A stretch of DNA of 64,000 nt from Aquimarina pacifica. GTDB taxonomy: Bacteria > Bacteroidota > Bacteroidia > Flavobacteriales > Flavobacteriaceae. A program made the translations under genes and the position numbers. This document shows positions 9,642 to 19,549 of this stretch, piece by piece. The notes beneath the pieces were generated by a model. That model ran no database searches. It saw only the letters and a program-made list of their open reading frames with translations, and was not told where the DNA came from. Position 1 is the first letter of the stretch. The number at the start of each line of letters is the position of its first letter. The DNA is taken from assembly GCF_000520955.1 (NCBI RefSeq), contig NZ_JACC01000035.1, positions 1-64,000 on the forward strand. The letters run 5' to 3'.

Positions 9642-12146
9642 ATGGCTAAGAATTTAGTGATTGTAGAGTCGCCTGCTAAGGCCAAAACAATAGAGAAATT
9701 TCTTGGAAAAGATTATAAAGTTGCATCCAGTTTTGGACATATTGCAGACTTACCGGCAAAAGAATTAGGTGTTGATGTTGAAGGGGATTTTAAGCCAAAA
9801 TATATTGTCTCAAGTGATAAGAAAGATGTTGTTAAAAAACTAAAAGATCTTTCTAAGAAAGCAGAAATGGTTTGGCTAGCTAGTGATGAGGACCGTGAAG
9901 GAGAGGCGATTGCATGGCACCTTGCAGAAACTTTAAAACTTGATAAAGAGAAGACACGGCGTATAGTTTTTCATGAGATAACCAAAAATGCGATTCTCAA
10001 AGCAATAGAAAATCCACGTACGATTGATTATAATTTAGTCAATGCACAACAGGCAAGACGAGTTTTGGATCGTTTAGTTGGATATGAATTGTCACCAGTA
10101 CTTTGGCGAAAAGTAAAAGGAGGTTTATCTGCAGGAAGAGTGCAGTCCGTTTCGGTACGCCTAATCGTAGAGCGTGAACGTGATGTGTTAGGTTTTAAAC
10201 CAGAAGCTTCTTATAGGGTAGATGCCGAATTCTCGAATCAAGCAGGGAAAACAGTAAAGGCTAAACTTCCTAAAAACTTTAAAACGAAAGAAGAAGCAGA
10301 AGAATTTTTAAGAAAAAATATAGGAGCTTCTTTTAAAGTAGCTGATCTTACAACAAAACCTGCGAAAAAATCACCAGCACCGCCATTTACAACATCGACA
10401 TTACAACAAGAAGCTTCGAGGAAATTGTATTTTTCTGTAAGTAAAACAATGACCATGGCGCAACGGTTGTATGAAGCGGGATTGATTACGTACATGAGAA
10501 CTGATAGTGTGAATTTATCTGTTGAAGCACAGAAAGGTGCAAAAGCAGAAATTGATTCGGCTTACGGCAGTGAGTATAGTAACCCAAGGCAGTACAAAGG
10601 GAAGTCTAAAGGAGCACAAGAAGCTCATGAAGCTGTTCGTCCTACTGATTTTTCTAGACATTCTATAAATAATTTAGAATATGATCAACAGCGTTTGTAT
10701 GAGTTGATCTGGAAACGGGCTATTGCATCGCAAATGAGTGATGCTAAGCTAGAAAGAACAAATGTTCGCATTGCGGCAAATACACATAAAGAACAATTCA
10801 CCGCTAATGGAGAAGTTATTAAGTTCGAAGGTTTTTTAAAGGTGTATTTAGAGGGTAATGACGATGAAGATGAAGAGCAAGAGGGGATTTTGCCTGCGAT
10901 GAAAGTGCAGGAACCGATGTTTAATAATTACATTTCTGCAACAGAACGATTTACGCGACCACCAGGGCGTTTCACCGAAGCTTCATTGGTAAAAAAATTA
11001 GAGGAATTAGGGATCGGGAGACCTTCTACATACGCGCCAACAATTTCTACGATTCAAAATAGGAAATATGTTGTTAAGGGTTCCAAAGATGGAGAAGAGC
11101 GTAACTATGTGCAGATGATTCTTTCGGGAGATACGATCGAAAAGAAGGATTTGTCAGAAAAAGTAGGTAGCGACAAGGGTAAATTGATTCCTACAGATGT
11201 TGGGATGGTAGTCAATGATTTTCTGGTGAATCATTTTTCTGGAATTCTTGATTATAATTTTACAGCAAAAGTCGAGCAAGATTTTGATGAAATTGCAGAG
11301 GGTCAGGAAGATTGGACTCAGGTAATGAAAACATTTTATGATGAATTTCATCCAAGAGTAGAAGAGGTAGCCCAGAATGCCGAACGAGAAGTAGGAGAGC
11401 GTGTTTTAGGAAAAGACCCTGCAACAGGAAAACCTGTTAGTGTTCGTTTAGGGAAGTTTGGTCCTATGGTTCAAATAGGAAGTGTAGAAGATGAGGATAA
11501 GCCTCGTTTTGCAAGCTTGTCACCTGGACAGACGTTAAGTGGGATTACTTTTGAGGAAGCAATGGATTTATTTCAATTGCCCAAAGAGTTAGGAGAATAT
11601 AAAGGAGAAACTATCATAGTTAATAATGGTAGATTTGGACCCTATGTACGTTTTGGAGAAAAGTTTGTTTCTTTAGAGAAAGGAGAAGATCCATTAAGTA
11701 CATCTTTGGATAGAGCCATAGTGCTTATTGATGCCAAAGAGAAAGCTGATGCACCTATATATACTTATGAGAATCTTCCTGTGCAAAAAGGAACCGGGCG
11801 ATTCGGTCCTTTTATAAAATGGAATGGGATGTTTATCAATGTCAATAAAAAGTATGATTTTGATAACCTTTCAGATACAGATATTGTAACACTTATAGAA
11901 GAAAAGAAGCAAAAAGAAATTGATAAGGTTCTTCATAACTGGGAAGAAGAAGGGATACGTGTAGAAAAGGCAAGATGGGGAAGAAGCAATGTGATAAAAG
12001 GTAAGATTAAAATAGAATTACCTAAAACAGTAGATGCTTCTAAGTTGACACTAGATAAAGTGAAGGCTATAATTGAAAAAAATGCACCTAAGAAAAAACC
12101 CGCAGCAAAAAAGAAGACCACAAAAAAGACAGCTAAAAAGAAATAA
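9642..12146 (+). CDS. topA: DNA topoisomerase I (type IA)
   Basis: This 834-residue enzyme relaxes negative supercoils by transient cleavage of one strand. The TOPRIM domain opens with KNLVIVESPAKAKTIEKFLG and has the metal-binding acidic motif DEDREGEAIAW near residue 85. The active-site tyrosine is in LITYMRTDSVN near residue 284. Several C-terminal repeats of the form GRFGPYVRFG/GRFGPFIKW follow, as in Bacteroidota TopA, and a Lys-rich tail (about the last 25 residues) probably binds DNA. The next gene starts 2 bp after its stop, which suggests cotranscription. Confidence 0.97.
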   Translation: MAKNLVIVESPAKAKTIEKFLGKDYKVASSFGHIADLPAKELGVDVEGDFKPKYIVSSDKKDVVKKLKDLSKKAEMVWLASDEDREGEAIAWHLAETLKLDKEKTRRIVFHEITKNAILKAIENPRTIDYNLVNAQQARRVLDRLVGYELSPVLWRKVKGGLSAGRVQSVSVRLIVERERDVLGFKPEASYRVDAEFSNQAGKTVKAKLPKNFKTKEEAEEFLRKNIGASFKVADLTTKPAKKSPAPPFTTSTLQQEASRKLYFSVSKTMTMAQRLYEAGLITYMRTDSVNLSVEAQKGAKAEIDSAYGSEYSNPRQYKGKSKGAQEAHEAVRPTDFSRHSINNLEYDQQRLYELIWKRAIASQMSDAKLERTNVRIAANTHKEQFTANGEVIKFEGFLKVYLEGNDDEDEEQEGILPAMKVQEPMFNNYISATERFTRPPGRFTEASLVKKLEELGIGRPSTYAPTISTIQNRKYVVKGSKDGEERNYVQMILSGDTIEKKDLSEKVGSDKGKLIPTDVGMVVNDFLVNHFSGILDYNFTAKVEQDFDEIAEGQEDWTQVMKTFYDEFHPRVEEVAQNAEREVGERVLGKDPATGKPVSVRLGKFGPMVQIGSVEDEDKPRFASLSPGQTLSGITFEEAMDLFQLPKELGEYKGETIIVNNGRFGPYVRFGEKFVSLEKGEDPLSTSLDRAIVLIDAKEKADAPIYTYENLPVQKGTGRFGPFIKWNGMFINVNKKYDFDNLSDTDIVTLIEEKKQKEIDKVLHNWEEEGIRVEKARWGRSNVIKGKIKIELPKTVDASKLTLDKVKAIIEKNAPKKKPAAKKKTTKKTAKKK

Positions 12147-12148
12147 TT

Positions 12149-13312
12149 ATGTCGTTTGAATTTCTTGTGCCAGTTAGTGATTTAATCGTAGCACATACGA
12201 AGTTGCTTCCTGAATTTTCTTTAGGAAAACAAATTAAAATTCATACAACCAAAGAGGGAGTTCCGGATATTGAGAACGTTAATATTGCGATTATCGGAAT
12301 TCAAGAAAATAGGAACGACACCAATTTTTTAGGAGAAGGATTATGTTTTGATTCGATACGGAAATCTTTATATGAATTATTTCCAGGTAATTGGGATTCT
12401 AATATTATAGATTTAGGAGATATTCGGCCGGGTAATGAAGTAAGTGATACTTATTATTTGGCTCAAGAAGTATTGTCAGACTTATTGAAAAAGGATATTA
12501 TTCCTGTTGTTCTCGGGGGTAGCCAAGATTTGGTGTATGCGCAATATCGCGCATTCGATGTCTTAGAGCGAATGGTTAATTTGGCGAACGTGGATAGTAG
12601 GTTTGATCTCGGAGATTCTTCACAGCCTATTACGAATACATCCTTTGTTGGAAAAATTATTGTTGAAAAACCATACAATCTTTTTAACTATAGTAATATA
12701 GGATACCAAACATATTTTAATTCTCAGGAAGAAATAGATCTTATTGAAAAACTATATTTTGATGCATATCGCTTAGGTGAAGTTATTTCTGATATTACTA
12801 TTGTTGAGCCTATAATGCGTGATGCAGATATTGTTTCTATTGATTTGGGTGTTATGACTGCTGCCAGCTTAAACGGAGCAGTAATTTCTCCTAATGGTTT
12901 TGATGGGCGTGAGATTTGCGCAATTTCGAGATATGCCGGAATAAGTGACAAAGTTAAAAGCTTTGGAGTTTATGAATTTAAAAATTTTAAGGGTGAAGAA
13001 ACAACGGCTTTGTTAGTTGCCCAAATTATTTGGTATTTTATAGAAGGTGTTAACTTTAGGTCTAATGAGCTAACTATAAAAAACTTAGAAAGTACGCTGC
13101 ATTATAATGTGCCTGTAGACGGTGAAATTTTGTCTTTTTATAAAAGTCCTAAGACAGGACGTTGGTGGATAGAGATACCTTTTATTTCATCTGGCAATAA
13201 TAAATTGAAAAGACACACGTTATTACCTTGCACATACAACGATTATGAGCGAGCTTGTAATCAAGAAATACCTGAAAGATGGTATAAAGCAAAACGAAAA
13301 AACGAAGTTTAA
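12149..13312 (+). CDS. Arginase/formimidoylglutamase-fold protein lacking key metal ligands
   Basis: The 387-residue protein has the ureohydrolase framework but with replaced Mn ligands. The usual GG(G/D)H motif reads GGSQD (Gln126 for His). The usual DAHxD motif reads DSRFD (149-153, Arg for His). The usual SxDxDxxDP motif reads SIDLGVMTA (Gly234 for the second Asp). The family helix FDGREICAISRYAG and the ending VYEF...TALLVAQIIWYFIEG are kept. Known relatives hydrolyse arginine, agmatine or formimidoylglutamate; with these losses catalysis is unlikely. It sits between topA and gldK, so a role linked to gliding or T9SS is possible but unproven. Confidence 0.8.
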   Translation: MSFEFLVPVSDLIVAHTKLLPEFSLGKQIKIHTTKEGVPDIENVNIAIIGIQENRNDTNFLGEGLCFDSIRKSLYELFPGNWDSNIIDLGDIRPGNEVSDTYYLAQEVLSDLLKKDIIPVVLGGSQDLVYAQYRAFDVLERMVNLANVDSRFDLGDSSQPITNTSFVGKIIVEKPYNLFNYSNIGYQTYFNSQEEIDLIEKLYFDAYRLGEVISDITIVEPIMRDADIVSIDLGVMTAASLNGAVISPNGFDGREICAISRYAGISDKVKSFGVYEFKNFKGEETTALLVAQIIWYFIEGVNFRSNELTIKNLESTLHYNVPVDGEILSFYKSPKTGRWWIEIPFISSGNNKLKRHTLLPCTYNDYERACNQEIPERWYKAKRKNEV

Positions 13313-13353
13313 CATTTTTATTAGGGAGATTTAAGGTTTTTTTTGGAAAAAAA

Positions 13354-13384
13354 TTGCTTTTCTGGAAATAAATAAATAGGTTTA
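13354..13384 (+). promoter_or_regulatory. Probable gldKLMN promoter
   Basis: TTG (13354-13356), a 20-bp spacer and TAGGTTTA (13377-13384) match the Bacteroidota promoter at all but the last position. It lies 39 bp before gldK, in the only sizeable gap upstream of the cluster. Confidence 0.55.
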
Positions 13385-13423
13385 CGTCCTTAAATCTTTG
13401 AAGATCTTAACCTAAAACACATT

Positions 13424-14797
13424 ATGAAGAAATTTGTATTATTCTTTGCTATTTTAGCAATGCTTTACAGTTGTGGCGGAGGAAACCGTGGAGAACTGGT
13501 TGGAGCACAAGGAAAAAAATGGCACCCGCAGAAACCATATGGAATGGCCCTCATCCCCGGAGGATCGTTTATAATGGGTAAGTCTGATGATGACAAAGCG
13601 GCAATTGCAAATGCCCCAACAAGAATGGTTACTGTTCGTTCTTTTTATATGGACGAAACAGAAATAACCAATAGTGAGTATCGACAATTCGTTACTTGGG
13701 TACGTGATTCTGTAATAAGAATGCGATTGGCAATAATGGCCGATGAATTAGGAAAAACTCCTGGAGACGATGGTATCGGAGAGTATGCTTTCTTAGACGC
13801 AGATACCGAGAACATGACCGTTTACGAAAAATATATGTACGACAACTATAGTGGTACAGGAGAAACAGGTTATGAAGGTAGAGCACTTAATAAGGATATT
13901 GATATTGAGTGGGACATCGAAGATTACCCAGATGAATTCTATGCAGAGGTAATGGATACTATGTATATTCCTTTAGAAGAGTCTTACAACGGAAGACGTA
14001 CGTTAGATGTGAGTAAATTCGAATTCAGATTTACATGGATGGATATTCAGGCTGCAGCTCGTGCGAAAAAGGGTGGTAGAAAAGACTTTGTTAAAGAAGA
14101 GGTAATTGAAGTATATCCTGATACAACCGTATGGATCAAGGATTTTAATTACTCTTACAACGAACCTATGCACAATGACTATTTCTGGCACAGTGCATAT
14201 GATGATTATCCTGTAGTAGGTGTATCTTGGGAACAAGCGAAAGCCTTCTGTAGATGGAGAACCATAGAGAAAAATACTTTTCAGAAAAAGAAAGGAAAAG
14301 AATTTGTAAACTATTTTAGATTGCCAACAGAGGCAGAATGGGAGTATGCGGCAAGAGGAGGTCTTGAGTCTGCTACCTATCCTTGGGGTGGTCCATATGC
14401 TTTAAACGATCGAGGTTGTTTCTTAGCTAATTTCAAACCTTTAAGAGGTAATTACGCTGCAGATAACTTCTTATATACTGTAGAAGCTAAAACATTTGAC
14501 GCGAATGATTATAATCTTTATAACATGGCGGGGAATGTTTCAGAATGGGTACAGTCATCCTATGATCCTGCGGCATACGAATATGTTTCATCAATGAACC
14601 CAAATGTTAATGATGATGACAATAAACGAAAAGTTGTTCGTGGAGGGTCTTGGAAAGATGTTGCTTATTTCCTACAAGTAAGCACAAGAGATTACGAATA
14701 CGCTGATTCAGCAAGGAGTTATATCGGATTTAGAACCGTTCAGGATTACATGGGTACTGACGTTACTGGAGAAGATAACACTCAGAATCAAAAATAA
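13424..14797 (+). CDS. gldK: Gliding motility/T9SS lipoprotein GldK
   Basis: The 457-residue protein has a lipoprotein signal (MKKFVLFFAILAMLYSC, Cys17). It then shows a formylglycine-generating-enzyme-like fold, seen in ALIPGGSFIMGKSDDD, MDETEITNSEYRQFV, RLPTEAEWEYAARGG and NMAGNVSEWV. GldK forms, with GldN, the periplasmic ring under the outer membrane in the type IX secretion system. FGE catalytic activity is not expected in GldK. It is the first gene of gldK-L-M-N, the standard order. Confidence 0.97.
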   Translation: MKKFVLFFAILAMLYSCGGGNRGELVGAQGKKWHPQKPYGMALIPGGSFIMGKSDDDKAAIANAPTRMVTVRSFYMDETEITNSEYRQFVTWVRDSVIRMRLAIMADELGKTPGDDGIGEYAFLDADTENMTVYEKYMYDNYSGTGETGYEGRALNKDIDIEWDIEDYPDEFYAEVMDTMYIPLEESYNGRRTLDVSKFEFRFTWMDIQAAARAKKGGRKDFVKEEVIEVYPDTTVWIKDFNYSYNEPMHNDYFWHSAYDDYPVVGVSWEQAKAFCRWRTIEKNTFQKKKGKEFVNYFRLPTEAEWEYAARGGLESATYPWGGPYALNDRGCFLANFKPLRGNYAADNFLYTVEAKTFDANDYNLYNMAGNVSEWVQSSYDPAAYEYVSSMNPNVNDDDNKRKVVRGGSWKDVAYFLQVSTRDYEYADSARSYIGFRTVQDYMGTDVTGEDNTQNQK

Positions 14798-14875
14798 TAC
14801 GTCCCAAAATTTCTATCAACTTAATTACTAACCTTATTTTTTAAAACTAAGATTTAAAAAACAAAAAAATTTATT

Positions 14876-15502
14876 ATGGCAAATTCAAAAGCAAGCAAGA
14901 AATTAATGAATATGGTATACGGTCTCGGAGCGGCCGTAGTAATATTAGGTGCACTTTTTAAGATTATGCACTGGCCCTTTGGTAACGAAATGCTAATTAT
15001 AGGTCTTGTAACAGAAGCATTAGTATTTACTGTTTCTGCATTCGAACCTGTAGATGACGAATTAGATTGGTCTTTAGTATACCCAGAATTATCAGGAGGA
15101 AATAAAAAAGATAAAAAAGCAGATACAACTCCAGAAGGTTTATTATCTAAGAAATTAGATGATATGTTAAAAGAAGCAAGAGTAGATTCTAGTTTGATGA
15201 GTAGTTTAGGAGAGAGTATCCGTAATTTTGAAGGAGCTGCAAAAGGAATTTCTCCTACTATCGATTCTATTCAGGGTCAGAAAAAATATAGTGAAGAAAT
15301 GGCTAAGGCGGCAACGCAATTAGAATCTCTTAATAGTCTTTATAAGGTACAGTTAGAGTCTTCAGCTTCTCAAGCAGAGGCGAATCAAGCTATTGCAGAA
15401 AATGCAACGAAGCTTAAAGAACAAATGGAAAGTCTTGCTAGTAACTTATCCTCTCTAAATGGAGTATATGGTGGTATGTTAAGTGCTATGAATAAAAGCT
15501 AG
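14876..15502 (+). CDS. gldL: T9SS/gliding motor inner-membrane protein GldL
   Basis: The 208-residue protein has two N-terminal transmembrane helices (about residues 14-30 and 37-56) carrying the conserved KIMHWPFG link and a buried Glu in VTEALVF (Glu47). That acidic residue corresponds to the proton-path residue of GldL. The rest is a cytoplasmic coiled-coil region. GldL pentamers surround a GldM dimer and form the proton-driven motor of T9SS and gliding. It lies 78 bp after gldK. Confidence 0.97.
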   Translation: MANSKASKKLMNMVYGLGAAVVILGALFKIMHWPFGNEMLIIGLVTEALVFTVSAFEPVDDELDWSLVYPELSGGNKKDKKADTTPEGLLSKKLDDMLKEARVDSSLMSSLGESIRNFEGAAKGISPTIDSIQGQKKYSEEMAKAATQLESLNSLYKVQLESSASQAEANQAIAENATKLKEQMESLASNLSSLNGVYGGMLSAMNKS

Positions 15503-15565
15503 TTTATAACACATATCATATCAATTAAACATATACTAACATAATAACTACCAAAATTTAAAAAT

Positions 15566-17113
15566 ATGGCAGGAGGAAAATTATCACCAAGGCAGAAGAT
15601 GATTAATCTGATGTACTTGGTATTTATAGCAATGATGGCATTAAATATGTCAAAAGAAGTGCTATCTGCATTCGGATTGATGAATGAGAAGTTGGCTTCG
15701 GCAAATGCTATTGCAACTGAAAGAAACGGTGCATTTATGGCGGGTCTGGCAGAAAAAGTTACTGAGCAACCTGAAAAATATACACCACTAAAACAAAAAG
15801 CGGATGAAATTAGTAGCTTTTCTAATGAATTCAACGCTTATGTAGAGCAAATAAAGACAGAAATTCTGGAAACAGCTGATGATCCTACAGATTATGAGAC
15901 TATGGATAAGCCCGATGCTTTGGATACCAAATTTTTTGAAGGAGGAAAAACTACAGCAGCAGCTACTGAGTTTTTAAGTAAGATTGCTACTTACAGGGAT
16001 GGTGTTGTTACTGCGATTCGTTCTGTAAAAGAAGTGGACCCTCAAGTTGCTACTGATGTAGAAACTACATTTAGTACCGAAAAAGTAAAAGATAGAGCAG
16101 GTGTTTCTAAAGACTGGTTAAACTATAATTTTGAAGGTTTTCCTTTAGTAGCTTCTTTGACCAAGCTTACACAAATGCAGGCAGATGTTAAAACAACTGA
16201 AAGTAAAGTATTGTCAGCTTTACTTGCAGGACAACAAGCATCAGAATTATCTTTTAGTAATTACGAAGCTATCGTGGTTGCAGATAAAACGGCTTTCTTT
16301 AGTGGAGAGAAGTTTAAAGGAAGAATCGTTCTAGGACGTTTTGATGCTACACTGAAGCCTACAAAAGTAATGGTGAACGGAAAAGAGCAAACAGAAGTTC
16401 AAAACGGACAGATTATGCTTGATTTCCCAGCAGGTAATGTTGGAGAAAGAGATGTAAAAGGAGAGTTAGAATTTAAAGAAGGAGATTCTACAGTCACTAT
16501 ACCAATAAAAAGTTCATATACAGTAATACCAAGACCAAATTCAGCGGTTATTTCTGCGGATAAAATGAATGTAGTATATCGAGGTGTAAATAACCCGATG
16601 ACTATTTCTATCCCTGGTGTACCTAATGTAAGTGCGTCTGCTCCTGGTATAAAGAAATTAAGTGGAGCTGGTAAATATGTGATGAATGTTACTACAGTAA
16701 GAGCACGTGAAGTTAACATTAAAGTAAGTGGTAAACTTGCAAATGGTACTGTTGTTAGTGATAGTAAGAAATTTAGAATTAAAGATATCCCAAGACCTGT
16801 AGGGACTGTAAGAGGAGAAGATGGGTCTATCAAAATGCAAAGAAATGCATTAGAGATTTCATCAATTGGTGCTATTTTACCAGATTTTGATTTTGATATT
16901 AAATTAAAAGTAACAGGATTTAAGTTTAAGGTAGAAGGTCAACCTACAGTTAGTGTTAACGGAGGTCGACTTAACTCTAAAGCTAAATCAGCGCTACGAA
17001 AGGCAAAAAGAGGTTCTTCGGTACAAATTATCGATATCAAGGCCCAGCTGACTACTAATGCAGGATATAAATTGAAAAAAATATCCCCAGTTATCGTAGA
17101 GCTAACAAATTAA
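15566..17113 (+). CDS. gldM: T9SS/gliding motor protein GldM
   Basis: The 515-residue protein has one N-terminal transmembrane helix (NLMYLVFIAMMALNMSKEV) and a long periplasmic part made of the several beta-rich GldM domains. The start MAGGKLSPRQKMINLMYLV is typical. It spans the periplasm and transmits force from GldL to the GldK-GldN ring. It lies 63 bp after gldL and 13 bp before gldN. Confidence 0.97.
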   Translation: MAGGKLSPRQKMINLMYLVFIAMMALNMSKEVLSAFGLMNEKLASANAIATERNGAFMAGLAEKVTEQPEKYTPLKQKADEISSFSNEFNAYVEQIKTEILETADDPTDYETMDKPDALDTKFFEGGKTTAAATEFLSKIATYRDGVVTAIRSVKEVDPQVATDVETTFSTEKVKDRAGVSKDWLNYNFEGFPLVASLTKLTQMQADVKTTESKVLSALLAGQQASELSFSNYEAIVVADKTAFFSGEKFKGRIVLGRFDATLKPTKVMVNGKEQTEVQNGQIMLDFPAGNVGERDVKGELEFKEGDSTVTIPIKSSYTVIPRPNSAVISADKMNVVYRGVNNPMTISIPGVPNVSASAPGIKKLSGAGKYVMNVTTVRAREVNIKVSGKLANGTVVSDSKKFRIKDIPRPVGTVRGEDGSIKMQRNALEISSIGAILPDFDFDIKLKVTGFKFKVEGQPTVSVNGGRLNSKAKSALRKAKRGSSVQIIDIKAQLTTNAGYKLKKISPVIVELTN

Positions 17114-17126
17114 TAAAAAACCTACT

Positions 17127-18026
17127 ATGATGATTATGAATTTGAGAAGTTTTGTATTAACCGTTTTAACCGTTGTGGTTTCAACACTTTCTTATGGGCA
17201 AGAAAATATTCTAAATGCCGATAACCCAGATGAGATTGGGCGTAAGACTGAGGAGCAAATCATGGCTGATAATGATAAGCCATTAGAATATGGTTATGTA
17301 GATAAACGTGACGTATTATGGGCTAAGACAACGTGGGAAACGATTGATCTAGATGAAAGAATAAATTTCCCATTATACTATCCTATTGATACTAACAATA
17401 TCGGTGCTAATCGTCGATCTTTATACGATGTTTTAGTGGGTAATATCAAAAACGGAAAAATCAAGAATATTTATTCGGATTCATATTTTACAGAAACACG
17501 TACATTTCAGGATTTAGAGTCTACAATGTCTAAGATCGATACAACTGATTTAGGATATGAGCAATACAATGCTGGTGAAACGGTAGATCCTCAATATATC
17601 AATAGGAGAGACATTACTTCTGCTGATATCTCAGAATATCGAATTAGAGGATACTGGTATTTTGATAAGCGTCAAGGAGAATTAAGATACAGATTGTTAG
17701 GATTAGCACCAGTTGCTCCTGATGTTAACTTTATCGATGATGATGAGCCAGATATGGTTCCTTTATTCTGGGTTTGGTATCCTGATGCTAGAGAAATGCT
17801 TCACAATGCAGCGGCTTTTAATAGAAAAAATACTTCTATGCCTTTTACATATGATCATATTCTTAATGCAAGACGATTTAGCTCTGTAATCTATAAAGAA
17901 GATAACATTCAGGGTGACCGTGAAATTAAGGATTATGTCGTTGACAATGCTTTAATGCAACTTCTGGAGAGTGAGAGGATAAAAGAGAGTATACGAAATT
18001 TTGAAATGGATATGTGGAGTTATTAA
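17127..18026 (+). CDS. gldN: T9SS/gliding protein GldN
   Basis: The 299-residue periplasmic protein starts with a signal peptide ending near SYGQ. Alternative ATGs at 17130 and 17136 are possible. It has the GldN pattern, including WAKTTWETIDLDERINFPLYYP and YRIRGYWYFDKRQGELRYRL. GldN binds GldK in the outer-membrane-associated ring of the T9SS. It ends the gldKLMN operon and is followed by a strong terminator. Confidence 0.96.
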   Translation: MMIMNLRSFVLTVLTVVVSTLSYGQENILNADNPDEIGRKTEEQIMADNDKPLEYGYVDKRDVLWAKTTWETIDLDERINFPLYYPIDTNNIGANRRSLYDVLVGNIKNGKIKNIYSDSYFTETRTFQDLESTMSKIDTTDLGYEQYNAGETVDPQYINRRDITSADISEYRIRGYWYFDKRQGELRYRLLGLAPVAPDVNFIDDDEPDMVPLFWVWYPDAREMLHNAAAFNRKNTSMPFTYDHILNARRFSSVIYKEDNIQGDREIKDYVVDNALMQLLESERIKESIRNFEMDMWSY

Positions 18027-18052
18027 ATTCTGTATATTTTAAGATAAGATAT

Positions 18053-18080
18053 AAACGCCCAACATACTTGTTGGGCGTTT
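18053..18080 (+). terminator. Terminator of gldKLMN
   Basis: A 12-bp perfect stem (AAACGCCCAACA paired with its complement) with a 4-nt loop is followed by a T-rich run. It lies 27 bp after gldN and only 16 bp before the next start codon, so the downstream promoter overlaps it. Confidence 0.85.
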
Positions 18081-18095
18081 TGTTATTTTTGTAGT

Positions 18096-19142
18096 ATGTT
18101 AGATTATTTTGTAGTAGGTCTAGGATTGGCAGGAATGTCTTTCGTTGAGGAATTAGAGAAGAACGGTAAATCCTTTGTGGTTTATGAAAATTATTCACAG
18201 AAATCGTCAAGAGTAGCTGGGGGGTTATATAATCCAGTAATTTTAAAGAGATTTACAGCTGCATGGAAAGCACTTGAACAAGTAGAGAATGCATTCTCGT
18301 TTTATAAGAACATTGAAAAAAAACTTAACATATCAATTCTCATAGAGGTACCCGTTTTAAGAAGGTTTAATGCTGTAGAAGAGCAAAATACCTGGTTTGA
18401 GGCTGCTGATAAACCTATTCTTACAGATCTCCTTTCTACAGAATTGATTCCTAATAAAAATCAAGCTTTAGATATCCCTTATCAATACGGTAAAGTAAAA
18501 AATACGGGTAGAATAGATACAGAAAAATTACTAACCTCTTATATTAATTATCTAAAAGATAAGGATAGTATATTAAACGAATCCTTTAATTATGATAGCT
18601 TGGTGATACAAAAGGACTATGTCGAGTATAAAGGACAAAGAGCAAGAAATATTATTTTTACTGAAGGTTATGGGGTGGTAAACAATACTTTTTTTAACTA
18701 CCTTCCTATTCATGGTAATAAAGGTGAGTACATCATTATAAAATGTGATAAACTTAAATTATCTGAGGCAGTAAAATCTTCAGTTTTTATTATTCCGTTA
18801 GGAAACGATTATTATAAAGTAGGTGCGACTTATAATAATAAAGATAAAACATCAGCTATTACAGATGAAGCAAAAAAAGAACTGCAAGAAAAATTAGAAC
18901 GTTTTTTAAGAGCAGAATATACTGTAGAAGATCAGGTGGCAGGGATTCGTCCGACTACAAAGGATAGAAAACCGATGGTTGGGTCTCACCCAGAACATCA
19001 AAATATTCATATTCTTAATGGTTTAGGAAGTAGGGGGATACTCATAGGTCCATATGTAGCAAAGAAACTATATGATTATATTGAATATCAAAAACCACTA
19101 GATGGTGAAATAAATATAAGTCGATTTAAAAATTTAAGATAA
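18096..19142 (+). CDS. FAD-dependent oxidoreductase (DAO family)
   Basis: The 348-residue protein opens with a dinucleotide-binding fold, MLDYFVVGLGLAGMSFVEEL, followed by the GG motif in RVAGGLYNPV. It ends with the DAO-type signature GLGSRGILIGPYVAKKLYD, preceded by GIRPTTKDRKP. It probably oxidises an amine or imino acid using FAD; the substrate is unknown. A TATTTTTG element at 18084-18091 lies just 4 bp before the ATG, with no good -33 element, so transcription could be nearly leaderless. Its 3' end overlaps the convergent DUF983 gene by 9 bp. Confidence 0.85.
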   Translation: MLDYFVVGLGLAGMSFVEELEKNGKSFVVYENYSQKSSRVAGGLYNPVILKRFTAAWKALEQVENAFSFYKNIEKKLNISILIEVPVLRRFNAVEEQNTWFEAADKPILTDLLSTELIPNKNQALDIPYQYGKVKNTGRIDTEKLLTSYINYLKDKDSILNESFNYDSLVIQKDYVEYKGQRARNIIFTEGYGVVNNTFFNYLPIHGNKGEYIIIKCDKLKLSEAVKSSVFIIPLGNDYYKVGATYNNKDKTSAITDEAKKELQEKLERFLRAEYTVEDQVAGIRPTTKDRKPMVGSHPEHQNIHILNGLGSRGILIGPYVAKKLYDYIEYQKPLDGEINISRFKNLR

Positions 19143-19520
19143 TTTTTGTTTCTTTTTATAATGCATAAAAAAGTTAATCCAGATATTTCGAGACAATCGT
19201 AGAATCACGGGTAAAAGAGAAATCATGGTAGCCGCTATTAAAAAGAAGGTAGTCAATAAACTCAATTTTAATAGTAAATAACCAATTACGAAAGCAGCAA
19301 CTGCAAAAGCAATGCCTACAGGATAACTGACATACATGGCGCCATAGAAAAAAGAAGGTTCTATTTTGTATTTGGTGTCACAATGACTGCATCGCTCCTT
19401 CATGTTCAAGGTTTGACTTAGTTTATAAGCATTCGATTCTGTGTACATGCTCTCTTCATGACAAACAGGACAGCTCCCAGTAAAAATACTATATATTTTA
19501 GTTCCTTTTAAGATATTCAT
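19134..19520 (-). CDS. DUF983 family membrane protein
   Basis: The likely start is the ATG at 19518-19520 (MNILKGTKIYSIFTGSCPVC), giving 128 residues. An upstream in-frame ATG at 19571 would add 17 residues but runs into the promoter of the divergent ABC-F gene. Two CxxC pairs (CPVC and CSHC) form a probable zinc ribbon. Two hydrophobic helices follow (about residues 60-105). DUF983 proteins are widespread and uncharacterised. Confidence 0.85.
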   Translation of the reverse strand: MNILKGTKIYSIFTGSCPVCHEESMYTESNAYKLSQTLNMKERCSHCDTKYKIEPSFFYGAMYVSYPVGIAFAVAAFVIGYLLLKLSLLTTFFLIAATMISLLPVILRLSRNIWINFFMHYKKKQKLS

Positions 19521-19549
19521 TAGGGTTTTTATTCTAGCATAAAAATAAT

